Shown here in pieces: positions 24,246-36,765 of a stretch of DNA of 64,000 bases. Below the pieces are notes generated by a model. It was not told the DNA's origin. It searched no databases and saw only the letters and a program-made list of their open reading frames with translations. The stretch is taken from assembly GCA_030765065.1 (NCBI GenBank), contig CM060975.1:169604993-169668992 (forward strand), read 5' to 3'. The translations under genes and the position numbers were made by a program. This stretch comes from Deroplatys truncata (lineage: Eukaryota; Arthropoda; Insecta; Mantodea; Mantidae). Positions within the stretch are counted from its first letter, which is position 1; every line of letters starts with the position of its first letter.

Positions 24246-24769
24246 AGGTAGTCAAAGTTACAGGCTTCTTCCTATACATTTCTCGTCCTTAGTTTGGTGA
24301 AATTGTGTTAGAACATATTGAGTTAATGGATTGGCGGCAGCCGATTATAACATGGGAATTCTAAAGCTCCCGGGCTCATATGACAAATGCTTAAATAGCG
24401 GAGCTGATTATGTGGAGAAATAAAGTAAACTTCAGTTTTATAAGTGACATTTTTTAATAAAATGTTTTTTTATGAATACATTAAAACTAAATGGGCGTTA
24501 CTTACTGGATTACCCTTGTACATCAAAACATTTCATCCATTAAATTCAGATAACATAACAACATAAGTTGAAAAATTGGCACAACTTCAAAAATGTATAT
24601 AGGTAATAAAATGAAACATCTTGATATATACAAAACACAAACTATTAGATTCCTTTTTCTTCCTTTCTGAATATAAAACATGAAATTATCTGGGAACTAT
24701 ACTATGAGGTAGTTCTATTCATTGTTAGAATGTTGGTGAGTCTAACTTGATGAAATAACTGCCCCACGT

Positions 24770-25645
24770 ATGGTACAAAGTTCCGGTTAACTTCGCCCCA
24801 ATGTTCAAGAATCAACTTTGTATTTTAAGTTTCTTTAAATATTATATATTATATATATATATATATATATATTTGGGTTTGCCTCGGCTGCGTCATTATT
24901 AATTTGTAGAAATATGTTTCTCTTAACAGGGGGTGGTGCGGCTGAAGAATGTAGGCTTACACAAATTATAATTTCTTTTACTTCATTTCTTTTATTAATC
25001 CTTGACACAATTAAATAACACTTCACGATATAGAGAGCTGTGAGATTGTTTATTAATTACTTGCGCTTTTTAACACGTAAACTTCATAATGAATTTTCGT
25101 CTCACACTGAATACGTATTAAAACTTCTCGAGGACGCGTCTCGCGTCCAGTTAGGAACGCTGTCTACTAACAACTGCTAGGTACGTTGCCTTCTAGCAGC
25201 TGGCGTTTACCGCTTGAATTTGCAAATTTCATCTATTTTAAGTCTCTGATTGGCTAATCCTACTCCAATAGAATACTTTTATTTAACTTTCAGGTTTTTC
25301 TGGTTGTTGATTGGCTATTTATAGACTGTCTCAATAATTACATTATTGTTGGTCCAATAATTACTAATAGAGTTATTAAACTTTCCAATTCATTATTGCC
25401 TCAAGGTTACCTCATTGTTAGCAACTTTTGACCTATATTCTCACAGCTCCTACATTATTAAATTACGTAATATATTCATATAACATTATTAAACATGTAC
25501 ATAATAATATAAACATTAAAACAATGACTGTTACATACTTTTTATACTTTTATTTATACACATATTGCTTTAAGGCGGGCTGATATTGAATTTAGATATT
25601 ATATAATTAGACTGAAATCATTTAAGTGTTAAAAATACTGCCGCA
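24770..25645 (+). repeat. REP-B, copy 1 (~0.87 kb unclassified repeat)
   Basis: It aligns end to end with 32440-33279. The shared start is ATGGTA(C/A)AAAGTT(T)CCGG, followed by TTCGCCCCAA. The shared end is TTAAGTGTTAAAAATACTGC. Internal landmarks include CTCGGCTGCGTCA, GAAGAATGTAGGCTTACACA, CTCGAGGACGC(G/A)TCTCGCGTCC, CTGATTGGCTAATCCTACTC and GCTTTAAGGCGGGCTG. It contains a TA microsatellite (24838-24871) missing from the other copy. No protein is encoded and no terminal inverted repeat was found. An inner inverted repeat is listed separately. Confidence 0.85.
25035..25449. repeat. Inner inverted-repeat segment of REP-B
   Basis: GAGCTGTGAGATT at the left edge faces ATTCTCACAGCTC at the right edge, so the terminal 10-13 bases are inverted repeats around 415 bp. 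In the second REP-B copy (32720-33084) the pair is a perfect 13-base match, GAGCTGTGAGAAT. It could be a small transposon captured by REP-B or REP-B's own core. No target duplication is evident. Confidence 0.55.
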
Positions 25646-28600
25646 AATATCTGAGTCAATAGGAACATGCGTGGTCAATGGAGCCAAAATAAGAAACATT
25701 TTTTTTATAAATTTTCTGACTACTGGCCTCAAATAAGAAATATTTAATTGATTTATAACAGGTTAGGTTAATGATTCTAGTTAAGATTAGAATAGTGTAA
25801 ACCTATGGCTTAGAAGTGAATGATATTGATTAATGAATGTGTAACTATGTTAATATAATGGAAAGCGCATGCAATATTCTCTTCATTCGCATTCTCTGCA
25901 ACGCAGCTGTTTGCGCGAGTTTCAGACTTCATATTAAAGCTGAATTTATGGAATTTTAATTCCACTGATTTAAAATCGATTGTATTGACAAATCATTCAA
26001 CGACAATTAATCTAGTGTTTCAGCGCTTAAGCATTTCAATGACAAAAAGTCGAACTTAATTACGAAAGTCGCTTTATTCTACTAAAACAAGTCTGGTTTA
26101 AAAAACTCTATGATAATATCTGCGTAGTCTCTGCTGCAACACATTTCATTATTTCTGATGAAATTTTAGATGGAGCTTTGAAGCTTGAAATAAATGTAGC
26201 CAATCATTCAGCCGGTATATTAAAAATAAAACTAATAGTAATTAGGTTAAACTTGGCAGATTTGAAGTAGACGAGAAAACGTTATGAAGTACAGAAAACG
26301 TTTTGAAGTCTGGTATGAACAAAATATATAACGTGATATAAGCAATAGCCGAAATTTTGCAACGTCAGAACATCACAAAGGTTTAATGGGAAAGATCTAT
26401 GATACAAAGTTAAACCTTATAGATATAGAAGCAATTTTTTCATTCGAAAAATTATCCTAACCACAAATCATTATAGCTGTTTTAGCTAGCTAGTTAATAA
26501 TAAAACCTTAAACATAAAACACCTTAAATGCCAATTGCATGGAAATTAAATAAATAATGTGTTATAATAAATCATAATGGTAAACTCTAATTGTTTTGCA
26601 TGCACAAGTTATGACCAGGATGTCATACTGTAGCCTATAATCTAAAACTTGGCTCAGTTGCTCCTGAATTACAAAGACACCACACACACACACACACACT
26701 CACACACACACACACACACACACACTTCCTCTCTCCCCTTCAAGGCATTCCATTGTATTCCGAATCATTAGCATTCTAGAAAATAAATTTGTCTACAATA
26801 CTCGTATGTGTGACTCCAAAATTAAACACCTTTAAGTGCTCTCAGTTAGAATTCAGATTAACAGCAGCAGTTGAAAAACGGTTTTAATTTATAAGATGTT
26901 CTAACGTTTGTAATGTGACTAGATTTCTCAGCGCGTGCCCATGAACTTCTAAGTAAGACAAGTGTATTATCCTTAATCCACTCCAGAAATGTGATCATTA
27001 TGAAAACCATACCTGAACAAATCCAGTAAAATGATAAACAAAAAATAAACAATGGGTTTCATCGAATTCCTTTACGACGGCCAAGTTGGAGTAATATGCT
27101 CTACCGGGTTGGTTGCATTTAGAACTAATAAATTTACATCATTGTAGCTATATAACTTCTTTCTTATATGCCGTAGAAGAAACCTCTCACTCCTCATCTC
27201 TGAATTTCTTTGAGAAAATATCAGTTGCTTTTATGGTCTAAGACATTATGTTGGCGCTCGGGTACATTTTGTAGAATTAATTTGATTATTTATCGAGTTT
27301 TTCTGAAAATTAAAAACACAACTCGGTATGGTTTGCGCTGCATTATCTTCATACTATTCGCTAGAAGCACAATCAAGGGGCTTATAACTAGCTTTTTACA
27401 CATTTCTGCAGCATACGTGCAGCAATCGTTGATCCAAAAATGAGATGTCCATGAGTATCATAACACTGACAATGGTTTTGGCATCTACTTTGCTCATAAC
27501 ATGTCTAATATGCTCAAACGATCCATTATGTAATACGACAATACTACTAACTGCCGCAATTTATGTATATCACGACCGTAATTAGTTGCAAATTTGAACT
27601 CATTATCGATTCACGAGCTCACGTAACATGTTTTAACACACTCTGGCAAGAGCCCCGGAAAGCTTGCGGCTTGGAACTGATCCATATCGCCTATCGACTT
27701 TGTGTAACCGCATATCAATTCAGTCAACTCAGAACGGCAAGCACTTTGGCAGCCGAAACTTGCAGCCCCTGCTAAAAGTCCTTGACCCGTTGTATACCTA
27801 TGTAAAGTTCCGTCATAGTGCAGAGAAAACCACACATCCTTCCTATTTCTTCTCTCGGGTTGATTCAGTTCAATGATGTTTTATTGGTTTTCGACGAAAC
27901 TACTTTGATAATTTATCCCCCGATATTGCTATACATTTGTTACAGTTACTGATAGGATGCAGAAACACCAACTCGTCCCCGACCGAGCAACTGCTTGGTA
28001 ATACTAACGGGAGGTTGGTTGGATGAACATCCTGTCGAAAAACAGTTAGTATACTTCCCATTCATTGCGGTTTCCCTTAAAACCCTAGCTTTCCTCCAAA
28101 AATTAAACATATTCAACACATCTCCATTTGTTATATAAAGTATCACAGGAGAAAAACAATCCGTTCAACTTATTTTTTAAATTTATGTTTAAACTAAACC
28201 ATTAATGGCTTACTTAAGGAATACATATCCTTTGGGCGTCCTAAAAAGCAACAATGATTTTAATACAGCTGCATTAATTTTATTGATAAAGTTGATGATA
28301 CCAGTTATAGAGGACGGAATTGCTATTTCTACTCAGTTGGATATAACAGTCTCGCATCCGAGTAACTTACGATAAAGGAATGTGGTTATAAACGAAATTT
28401 GAAGAAACAGTTGTTTTCTTGCTTTGTAAATGTTAACAGTTTATTTACTTTATGGGTAAATAACATTAATTCAGTCAGATTTATTAAGTTTATTTAAATG
28501 CCTTCACAAATCATTTTCACTGAACATGTTAAATACCATTATTAGTCTTTTATTACCATTATTAACCTTTAATTCTCGTCCTCTTTCAGGAACTCTTGTT

Positions 28601-29208
28601 AATTTGCGGTACCTTGCGCTTATTTTTGGTATCAGTGCAACTCGCAACAACTCTACTGATAAGAAAAATATTCTGAAGAAACGCTAACCAGTTAAGTGTA
28701 CTCAATATATAATGAACACGTTGTGGGAATGAATCGAAATTTAGTAGCAATAGGGGAGATCGTTCTAAAATCTACAAAGCTGCCTATGTTTCCCTAGTAG
28801 GTAACACACTAGAAGATCCAAGGCAGTCTGTGACAAACGATGCTGCAGCTACTCGAAAGCAACTTTGTGATAGCGGGTTAAACAGTTGTCGCGATGCTCA
28901 ACCATTGGATGCCCATTACAGGCTCAATAAGTTGACGACTCTAATCTGGGTGGATCAACGAGGAGCATTTAAACGTTTGATGAATTTATGCTCCGCCATC
29001 ATAGGTGTTTCACAGAAACAATACATTTTCTAATTTATTACTATATACTCTACTCCATTTCGCTGCTTATTTATTTAATATGGGGATAAAGTTGTCGATA
29101 CATGCGAGTGGCATAAAACGTATAAACTTCATCTTAGTAGGCAAAATGAAGAGACTACAATTATGAAATTTGAACTAAAATAGCATCATAGTTTCACCAA
29201 GTTACATA
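25646..29208. other. Unannotated AT-rich DNA with a CA microsatellite
   Basis: About 3.5 kb without a supported gene. A (CA)n tract interrupted once lies at 26682-26725. Overlapping open frames of 70-75 codons on both strands at 27563-27876 have no motif. A short open frame at 28830-29033 is likewise unsupported. Confidence 0.5.
26682..26725. repeat. (CA)n microsatellite
   Basis: An alternating CA tract with a single CTCA interruption near 26699. Confidence 0.9.
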
Positions 29209-29210
29209 TA

Positions 29211-30069
29211 CAGAATGCTCCGAAACTACTCGTTCAAATTAATACAAATGGTAGAGAACATCAAAACAAATATATTTCGATAACGGACATATGGTCCCTG
29301 ACGACAATTTCTGATGCTAGGGACGATTTACACAGAAGCCGTTTAGCATGCTAATTACAGCAGTGGCATTCACAGGAACTGCTCGAATGCGCGACCATTG
29401 GCGTGTATGCACGCAGTACATCGTCGGACCATTGAATGTGGTGTCTGTTCGAAGACTTCTGGCATGCTCGCAATGGTATCAGCAGCGACGCTAATTTTAG
29501 CGACGACGTCTTCTTCTGTTTCCACATCGGTTTCATACACCAGTTGTTCATATGCCCCAGAGGAAGAAATCCAGACACGTGAGGTCATATGGCCTGGGTG
29601 GCCAAGCCACAGGGCTATCTCAGCTGATCCATCGAATCCCGAAGGTGGCTCTCAGATGATTCCCCAAAACAATGCTGAAATGGTCTGGCGCCCCATCATG
29701 CTGGAAGTACATCCTTTATCTTACATTCAGAGCTCATGCTCCAGCAGTTCTGGCAAAACATCTTCCACCAAGATGCGATAGCTCCGTCCGTTGAGGCGGA
29801 ATGGAGGAATGTGCGGTCCAGTCAACCTATCACCGAGAATTCCGTGTTTCCAAGCAGAGCCAACCGCTTTTACACAGAGCAGGTTTAAAGGTCAGTACAC
29901 ATTTCCAGTCAGGGACACTAACACAAAAGCTTACGTCAGCACCACTCACAAACAGTTCCCCAACATTACAAGCTGACTTCAAAGATCATGTGTTCCTTAT
30001 TGAAATATATTTGTTTCGATGTTCTCTGCCATCTGCATTAATTTGAACGAGTAGTTTCGGGGCATCCTG
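29211..30069 (-). mobile_element. Family L transposon, deletion derivative (copy 2)
   Basis: It is flanked by TA (29209-29210, 30070-30071). The TIRs of about 73 bp start CAGAATGCTCCGAAACTACT on the left and, on the minus strand, CAGGATGCCCCGAAACTACT on the right. At 859 bp it is about half the length of copy 1. The minus strand holds only the C-terminal two thirds of a transposase, so the element lost the DNA-binding half by internal deletion and could only move with help. Its TIR sequence differs from copy 1, so it is a separate subfamily. Confidence 0.88.
29370..29865 (-). pseudogene. Family L transposase fragment (copy 2)
   Basis: Reading the minus strand from about 29865: WKHGILGDRLTGPH, IPPFRLNGRSYRILVEDVLP and ELLEHEL. 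Then, after a frame change, FQHDGAPDHFS (second catalytic Asp), a GDSPVAWPPRP stretch (normally GRGGPVAWPPRSPDLTP) and LDFFLWG. The end reads VYETDVETEEDVVAKISVAA ... RRCTACIHANGRAFEQFL with a stop at 29370-29372. The family pattern VYxTPxxxxxDLxxRI ... CHxCIxxxGxxFEQLL is plain. The N-terminal HTH and the first catalytic DEAxF box are absent, as are several reading-frame joins. It is dead, but diagnostic for the family. Confidence 0.8.
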
Positions 30070-30213
30070 TATATTCGACACGGCATTATCAATTACATTT
30101 TCGCGCTGCCTTTGTGGAACACGTGCAGCAGAGGCAAAGGTCAAGAGCACAACATTGAAGAGTACGCATATACAGAAATGTTTCTGAGTTGTGGACAGTC
30201 AACCGCTATAAAC

Positions 30214-30371
30214 AGGCACGTGATTTATCAGGATGCAAAGTTTACAGCAGTCTCGCTCAAATATATAGCAATGTGATGTCGATGCATATGATGCAGAAAT
30301 GGTATCAATTTTTTTGTGAAGGACGAACGAGAATAATTTCCTGCCCATCGTCTTCAGGCATCAAATCGTAA
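30214..30371 (+). pseudogene. mariner/SETMAR-type transposase N-terminal fragment
   Basis: An open stretch reads GCKVYSSLAQIYSNVMSMHM then MQKWYQFFCEGRTRIIS. This matches the helix-turn-helix found at the start of SETMAR-like mariner transposases (…IxRxLxxVYGxxxMSxxxVxxWxxxFxEGRxxVxDExRSGRPS). The GRPS end is lost. About 50 codons are present and no catalytic part follows. It abuts the family L derivative by about 150 bp but is unrelated to it. Confidence 0.6.
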
Positions 30372-30469
30372 TCAAAGCATTGCACATTTAAAGTGGCACG
30401 GCTCACCTCCTTATTCATGACATATTAGAATTGTGGAAATGGGGGCAAGTTGGCACTAGTTTTAAGCTT

Positions 30470-30480
30470 TATTATTATTA

Positions 30481-30555
<75 letters not shown>

Positions 30556-30556
30556 T
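30470..30556. repeat. (ATT)n microsatellite
   Basis: A tract of about 29 ATT units with one early slip (ATTAATT near 30480). It is the longest simple repeat in the window. Confidence 0.95.
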
Positions 30557-31990
30557 TAATTTTTTTACTGTAATATTTCAGCTAATTCTGACATGGTATT
30601 TTCCATAAAGTTCTTTAACTATATCTATTAATAATTGCTTCATTATTTTACGGCCACCTAAAGTTACATTTTTTAACTTTTCAAAACAATACGTAGTGAG
30701 TCAACTTGCCTTATCTGGGACGCAGGTTGGCACAGGATGTGGGTTAAGTTTTATTGAATGGCCAAATCTTTGCTGCCGGGAATGTTGACTTTATATTGGC
30801 AGGGATAATAGCAAGATTAATTAAACTATGAAAGAACATTAATTAGTGTTAATTATTAATGAGCTAATTTTAATTATATGCATATTATATTAACACCTGA
30901 AGTGATTAAATTCATATTATAACACTAATAAACAACGCTACTTGGGTAACGGAGCAGGTTGGCACAATTGCCATGGCACAATTGCCAACTTGCCCCTGTT
31001 CTTGTTTTGATAGAAGCTCAATATAGCATCAAGAATAAGTAACTAAAATACTTAAAATACCAATGAATAAAGCCATTTAAAAGCACTTTCAAACAAACTA
31101 TTTAGAAAACATTTAATTTTAGATACGTACTCAGAGAAAAAGTCCCCATGAAAATATTTACTACCTCGCGGAAAAACAACTTTACGGCTTCCTTCCACTA
31201 CAACTTCTCGCAAACGATGGTCGCTTCCGTGGGACGTGTGTATGGAGACTAGGAACAGTACATATGTCTGCATTTTGCTACAATTTGTTGACTGCCAATC
31301 TGCCCCTGTAGCGAACCTGTCCCCCTTTCTCTTACTGAATATACAGATACAAGGGTCCCGGACTCTAGTCCTCTTTGATGACAATGCTAAACTACATACT
31401 GAAACACAAACCCGTTGCCAAACTGCTCGGTTTTACTGGAGGTAACTTGAACTCATCCTTCCGCTACCCACCTACCGCATTTTAGTTGGTAACTACCGTC
31501 TTTTGTTTGTTACCAGCGTTGAAGGACTCGGAAGGTCGTCGTTTATAGCAGACATCATCAATATAAGCTCTAGGGAGCCGACTTTATCTGCTCCGCTCGC
31601 GTTGGCGTCTGCCACAAGGAAAGCTGAGCAGCAGGCCGGTTTGTAAACTCAGTGGCGTTTCCTGCAATTGCAAGGGAGTAATACAAAATGATTTGAAGTG
31701 CTGTAATCATATTGTTATACGGAAGTATACGAGTATTGCTTATATGATAATGCATTATCATGAGATTATTATTATTATTATTATAATTAAACACAATTAA
31801 CAATGTTAAATATGGTGATACATCATTAAATGTGCACTGCCTCATAGGAAGAATTATGCAAGTAATGAATAAGAAACTAATTAATAAAAACATTACAACA
31901 ATTCGCATGGATCTCCAAATACTGGTCAATATTACGAGGAGACACTTGTGGTAGGCAAACCAACCATATTTTATTAGACATACAGTATAT
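30557..31990. other. Unannotated DNA
   Basis: No gene was supported. Two short direct repeats of 'agttggcac/ggttggcac' type occur (30449, 30725, 30957), with no larger pattern. The open frame on the minus strand at 31052-31384 lacks motifs. Confidence 0.4.
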
Positions 31991-31994
31991 TTCT

Positions 31995-32200
31995 TTTTGA
32001 GGCGATAAAAATCTGTAGCATGACTTCCTTCGCAAGGTAAGTATAGTCGGTGGTCCACTTGTCGTAGATTTACGGCACGAAAGAGATCCTCAAGCCTTAT
32101 AGGCCTCTGAGCAAAATTTCCGGTTTTTCACGACCAATGTAGAATGGGATGCTAAGAAACAGCAGTTAAAGAGCTTCTATAAATAAAATTCAAAACCTAA
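31995..32200 (+). repeat. SINE-1, 5'-truncated
   Basis: It begins at 'ttgaggcgataaaaatctgt' and follows the SINE-1 order: AGCATGACTTCCTTCGCAAG, GTCGTAGATTTACGGCACGA, CTCAAGCCTTATAGGCCTCT, GAGCAAAATTTCCGG, AATGTAGAATGGGATGCTAA, CAGCAGTTAAAGAGC and an ATAAATAAAATTC tail. The tRNA-like head is missing. Confidence 0.82.
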
Positions 32201-32439
32201 ATGTTCTAAAATATGTTTTCATTAGGTTAGTTTTACAAACTAATAAACAATTAAGGTACTGCCATAAATTTAAGGATAATACCATTTATGCACATTATTT
32301 CATATTTTGGGGCTAAATGTTGTGAAGTTGTTATTTTGTTGTATTTTTATCTGCCCCACGCTTTGAGAGCCAATTTGAAGAAGATGTATTATATTTCGAC
32401 TGTTGGGGAGACGAACTTGAAGTAGTTGCAACCGCAATT

Positions 32440-32686
32440 ATGGTAAAAAGTTTCCGGTAGCCTTCGCCCCAAATGTTTAAAAAATATTAACTTTGTAATT
32501 TTGACTGTTTCTTGAAATATTATATATTTATGTTTGTCTCGGCTGCGTCAGTATTTATACGAGTATTTGTTTAGACATGAATGTCTTAGCAGGGAGTGGT
32601 TGGACTGAAGAATGTAGGCTTACACAGATTATAATTTTACTTCACTCCTTTTATTAATGCCTGATACGATTTAAATAACACTTCAC

Positions 32687-32724
<38 letters not shown>

Positions 32725-33279
32725 GTGAGAATTTTTTTATTAATTACTTGCACTTTTTAACACGTAAGACTATTTTTGTCTACGTATTAAATTTCTCGAG
32801 GACGCATCTCGCGTCCGGTTAGAAACACTGTCTACAAGCAACTGATTTTTGAATTTGTAAATTTTGCTCCATTTCAGTTTCTGATTGGCTAATCCTACTC
32901 CAATAGAATACTTTCATTTAACTTAAGTTTTTTTCTGGTTGTTGATTGGCTATTTATAAATTCTCTTGAAATTTACATTATTGTTGCTCCAATAATTACA
33001 AGTAGCATTATTAAACTTTCAAATTCATTATTGCCGCAAGGTTACCTCATTGTTAGCAACTTTTAACTATTATTCTCACAGCTCCTACATTATTAAATTA
33101 CGTAATAAACTCACATAACATTATTACACATGTATACAATAATATAAACATATACAATGATGTAATATACACTTTTTATATATTGTTACATACACATATT
33201 GCTTTAAGGCGGGCTGTTATTGAATTTATATATTATATAATTAGACTGAAATCATTTAAGTGTTAAAAATACTGCCTCA
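32440..33279 (+). repeat. REP-B, copy 2
   Basis: Same order of landmarks as 24770-25645, with small deletions (the 'ttctagcagctggcg' region is missing). An (AG)n tract at 32691-32722 sits just where the inner inverted repeat starts. The two copies lie 7.7 kb apart in the same orientation. Identity looks high by eye but was not computed. Confidence 0.85.
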
Positions 33280-33355
33280 ATTGCTGAAATGAATATATAT
33301 TACAACAAAATATATAGGCTTAATTTTAATAAAAAATATATGATACATTCACACG

Positions 33356-34194
33356 ACTTTCTCTACCCTCTATCGTTTATTAGTGGGTATACAAACTATT
33401 CTTACTGAAGCTTATTTTTCTACGTGCTACACTTTAATCCAAATAAGCCTTTGCAGAAACAGCTATTTTACACATTTCGTTAGGATACAAAGAGAACAGC
33501 GACAGTTAAATGTTTAAGAACTGAACGCTATATGCTGACCTTAAAATTTCATACTCTTTCCATGCAATCGCGAAAAACAACTTAAAATGATTGGAACTTA
33601 AAAGAATGACAGAGTATTGTACAAATCGAACCATTAATAACGGATATCTTGGAAATTGATGATGCTACAAAAATAGTTACCTGATATAAATTGCGTGTTT
33701 TGAAGAGATCTCCATTTTTTGTGCGGTACGTTTTCGTCTATCGCTTAACGTTTACCAGTTATACAAGATTTTACAAAACTCCTTCCAAATGAAGAGGACT
33801 TCACAGGTTATTCCCAGAAAATTCAAGATATACATTTTGTTTGTTATGGTATTTAGTCACGTCTTTAATGCATGGTATTTTAATCAAAATCGTTAGAGCA
33901 TTTTATAGAAAATCAACAACTTCGAAAAATGTTCAATGTAAAGAATAGTTTGAGGTGCGGGATTTTCTTAAAAATCTTTGTGTCGTATGCTTGGCATACT
34001 GAACCTAAAAACCAAACTTCATATTTATGAGTTATGCTGTTCATAGACAGACAGACACACAGGAACCTTTTTCTAAAAATGATCTTTTTGGATTCAGGGG
34101 GCCTCAAAACATGCATTTTTGGTCATTGTAATCAATTATTTGGTGGAGTGCAATACTTTCTCTACGTTTTATGCAGGTACGTGGTAGGGAAAGT
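33356..34194 (+). repeat. REP-A, complete copy with short TIRs
   Basis: The left edge ACTTTCTCTACC (33356) and the right edge, on the minus strand ACTTTCCCTACC (34194 down), form 11/12 inverted repeats around 839 bp. Interior landmarks seen in other copies: 'ctataccgtt'-like 5' part, 'gaagaggacttcacaggtta', 'aaaattcaagatatacattt', 'atcaaaatcgttagagc', 'gttatgctgttcatagacag' and 'cagggggcctcaaaacatg'. There is no coding capacity beyond chance open frames. I infer a non-autonomous DNA element; target duplications are not visible. Confidence 0.7.
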
Positions 34195-34627
34195 AAAAAT
34201 AAGCTGAAAAGTGATGTAATAAATTTTTACTAAAAGTGACCATTAACTGTCTTATGTTAAAGAGAGATTTATTTGCATCCGTTCCATAAGACCTCGCGCT
34301 GTTTTAGCTTTTATTGTTTTATCAATATTTGGTGGTATTGTTTACCTACTTGAAAGTTCTAAAGCACATTTTTGGTTTTGATTGCTAAGCGTATTACTTT
34401 GTTTAGACTTCTCATCTTCATTAAAGAAAACAGTTGTTCACACAAATACGTGGAAAAAACATGATTAAAATGTTTGCATTAAGTTTGTGTAACCTAGGGA
34501 ACCTCTCTTGATGAAAACGAGTATAAAATTAATTTATATAATTTTTTTTCTAAAACATACTTAATTTCAATAGCACACTTAGTTTATAGTTGTAAATAGA
34601 GTTCTAATATTTTTCTAATATCTTTTG

Positions 34628-35200
34628 CTGAGCAAGATGGCTCCGCGGTAACGTGTGAGGCTTGCATTCAGGAGGTCCCAGGTTCGATTCCCGTCGATCC
34701 CACCCTGACCCATATGTTTTTCTGATTTCCCCGGATAAACAGGGGAATGATGAAGTGGTTCGTCTTCTGCCACGACTTTTCTACCCTCATTTCCTGTACC
34801 CATCATCTTCCTGGTCATCTACTTCAGGGTTGTAGAACCAGGTGACGGTTTTAGGGTTGGGTTGGACGGTGCGCTCTTTAGAGGATTGTTTCCTAGCGAC
34901 GTTGCGGGAATACTCAGTTAGGTCTCTCCTCCGAGTGGACCCTGTGCGAGGGATCGCCGGAGGTTTGGTAACTTCTGGGTGGTTCAGGACGGCATTAGAT
35001 GCGTTTGAAATGGAAACGCTAGGGATCCTATTCATGCTTACGTCCGTCGTCGTCCGGTTCCGGTTGTCCTTCGGGTCTCTCCCCTCTCCCGGGGGTTACG
35101 GTAGAAGCAAACAGGGTCGTTACGACCTACTGCTATGCTCTGTCTCGGCTATGGATCCCCCTTCGTCTGTAGCTTTACCTTTACCTATTGTTATACCCTA
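34628..35200 (+). repeat. SINE-2 copy
   Basis: It starts CTGAGCAAGATGGCTCCGCG with B box CCAGGTTCGATTCCCG about 50 bases on. The body shares GTGGTTCGTCTTCTGCCACG and GTTGTAGAACCAGGTGACGG with the 22422-23002 copy, and a CTTTACCTTTACC tail. Translation of the body gives an apparent 145-codon open frame (34842-35279), which I regard as non-coding SINE sequence. Confidence 0.82.
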
Positions 35201-35361
35201 CACAGTCAACGTGAAAACTAATACTTCCAAACCCTTTTTCAATTTCTGGGAACCTATTTTCGAATTCTCCATTCAGTGAAAACTTTTACATAACCTTCTA
35301 GCTCTGTGGCTAGAAGGTAATCATAGGCTCTAAGTAGTCATAAGGTAACGTCAGGACTGGA

Positions 35362-35930
35362 TTTAAGCTGCCTAAGCATGCTCACAAGCTTGGCAGAGCA
35401 GAATGAAGTTCAACTAATCTGGATGCCGGGTCATAACGGTACAGAGGAAAATGAAAAAGCTGATGAACTTGCAAGACAAGGAACAGCTTTACAATTTATT
35501 GGACAGACCCGGCTCTAAGATCATCTCGATGTTTAGTAAGAAACGCTATTAAGAATTGATACAAAGTAGAATATAATAAAACTTGGCTTAAAACTCCAGG
35601 AAAGAAACATGGTAAACTATAAAACTATGTAAGGAATGAGCTGAAAGCTTACTTAAATGTAACAGACTTCAGCTGATAACAATTATTGCATTTCTCACAG
35701 GGCATGCTCCATCTTAACATGTTGGGAATGTTTCAGGGTAACTTAGATTGCAGATTGTGCAAGAAGGAAACCGAGACGGCTCAGCGCATTATATGCTCCT
35801 GTGAGGCTCTGGCTCATAGGAGATATATTGCTTTAGGAAAAATGTTATTGTAACCAGAAAGAAAAGAAATCATATCTGTTATGAGACTATATGCCTTGGT
35901 AAAGGGTGCAGCCATAATGAATTGGTTTTA
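35362..35930 (+). pseudogene. LINE RNase H relic
   Basis: One frame reads VQLIWMPGHNGTEENEKADE then LARQGTAL, the RNase H pattern WxPGHxGxxxNExADxLA(R)xG with the His and late Asp. About 350 bases on, GNLDCRLCKKETETAQRIIC and SCEALAHRR supply the CxxC ... H ... C zinc-knuckle of the Jockey/I-like C-terminus. Stops and frameshifts separate the two. It is a different lineage from the 4.1-kb fragment (PGH rather than PAH) and more decayed. Confidence 0.78.
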
Positions 35931-36751
35931 AAACGACACAGGTAGCACAATAAGCACAAGGCTAAAGTGTGTCCGAAGCAATGAGAAAATCGGTATCCTA
36001 TAACACAAAATAAGACAAGCTATGTGTTTGAATCTGCACACGTCTCTACAGTTCATCTGGGAAAATCTGATGGATATTTGCTAGTTAACTCAGTTTCCCA
36101 AAGTAATAAGTTTTGTTTAAAAGCTTTTACGCAGTCAAAAAGTACATGTTCCTCACAAATTAGCCTAGAGTAGCAATGTCTTCACGATCTGATATCTAAA
36201 GCTATCAGGTTCAAAGAATTGAATATATTCCTGTTCAAAAGTAAAATAAACAAGTAAGTCTGGCTAGCATGATCAAATTCAACAATAGCAATAAATTGCA
36301 GTACCATAAAATGAACTGTACTTACGTCCACAAACTTTGTGCATTTTAGTAGTTCCAACAAAGATGATCTTTCTTCCCCTTGTTATTTATATACGATTCG
36401 CATGGCAACACGAATAATGGTGGTGTAAATTAAGCCTTTTTGTGTAGTTTAACATTTTTCTACAAATTAAATACTTTGTACCATTATTTTGTTCTGTAAT
36501 AAAATAAGTTTCCTCACTAGTAGGTTGAAGCTAGTTGGTATTGATGATCTACGCTTTGGCCTCCTCCTCCATGGTAAACGAAAACTGCCGGGCGAACTGA
36601 ACCTGACTTGCCGCTGCGCTGAAGGAGGCTATGAATAACGTCGAAATTTTCCCCTTTGCTCCTCTTCCAGTTGCTCCCATTACGCGCATGTACTGAAGAG
36701 GCAGCTTGCTCAGTACTTGACGTAGTTGGTTTATGGAGCCATTGATAAATC
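35931..36751. other. Unannotated DNA
   Basis: No gene was supported. A 78-codon open frame on the minus strand (36517-36753) has no recognised motif. Confidence 0.4.
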
Positions 36752-36765
36752 AAAATATCTACGGT

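Noticed and set aside
27563-27876. Overlapping 70-75 codon open frames on both strands
   Set aside because: No motif in any frame; opposing open frames are expected where stops are few by chance.
30468-31020. Repeated 'gttggcac' words as a possible regulatory array
   Set aside because: Three irregularly spaced copies with no shared context; not more than chance in this amount of sequence.
34842-35279. 145-codon open frame on the plus strand
   Set aside because: It lies in the GC-rich body of a SINE-2 copy, where stop codons are rare by composition, and shows no domain.
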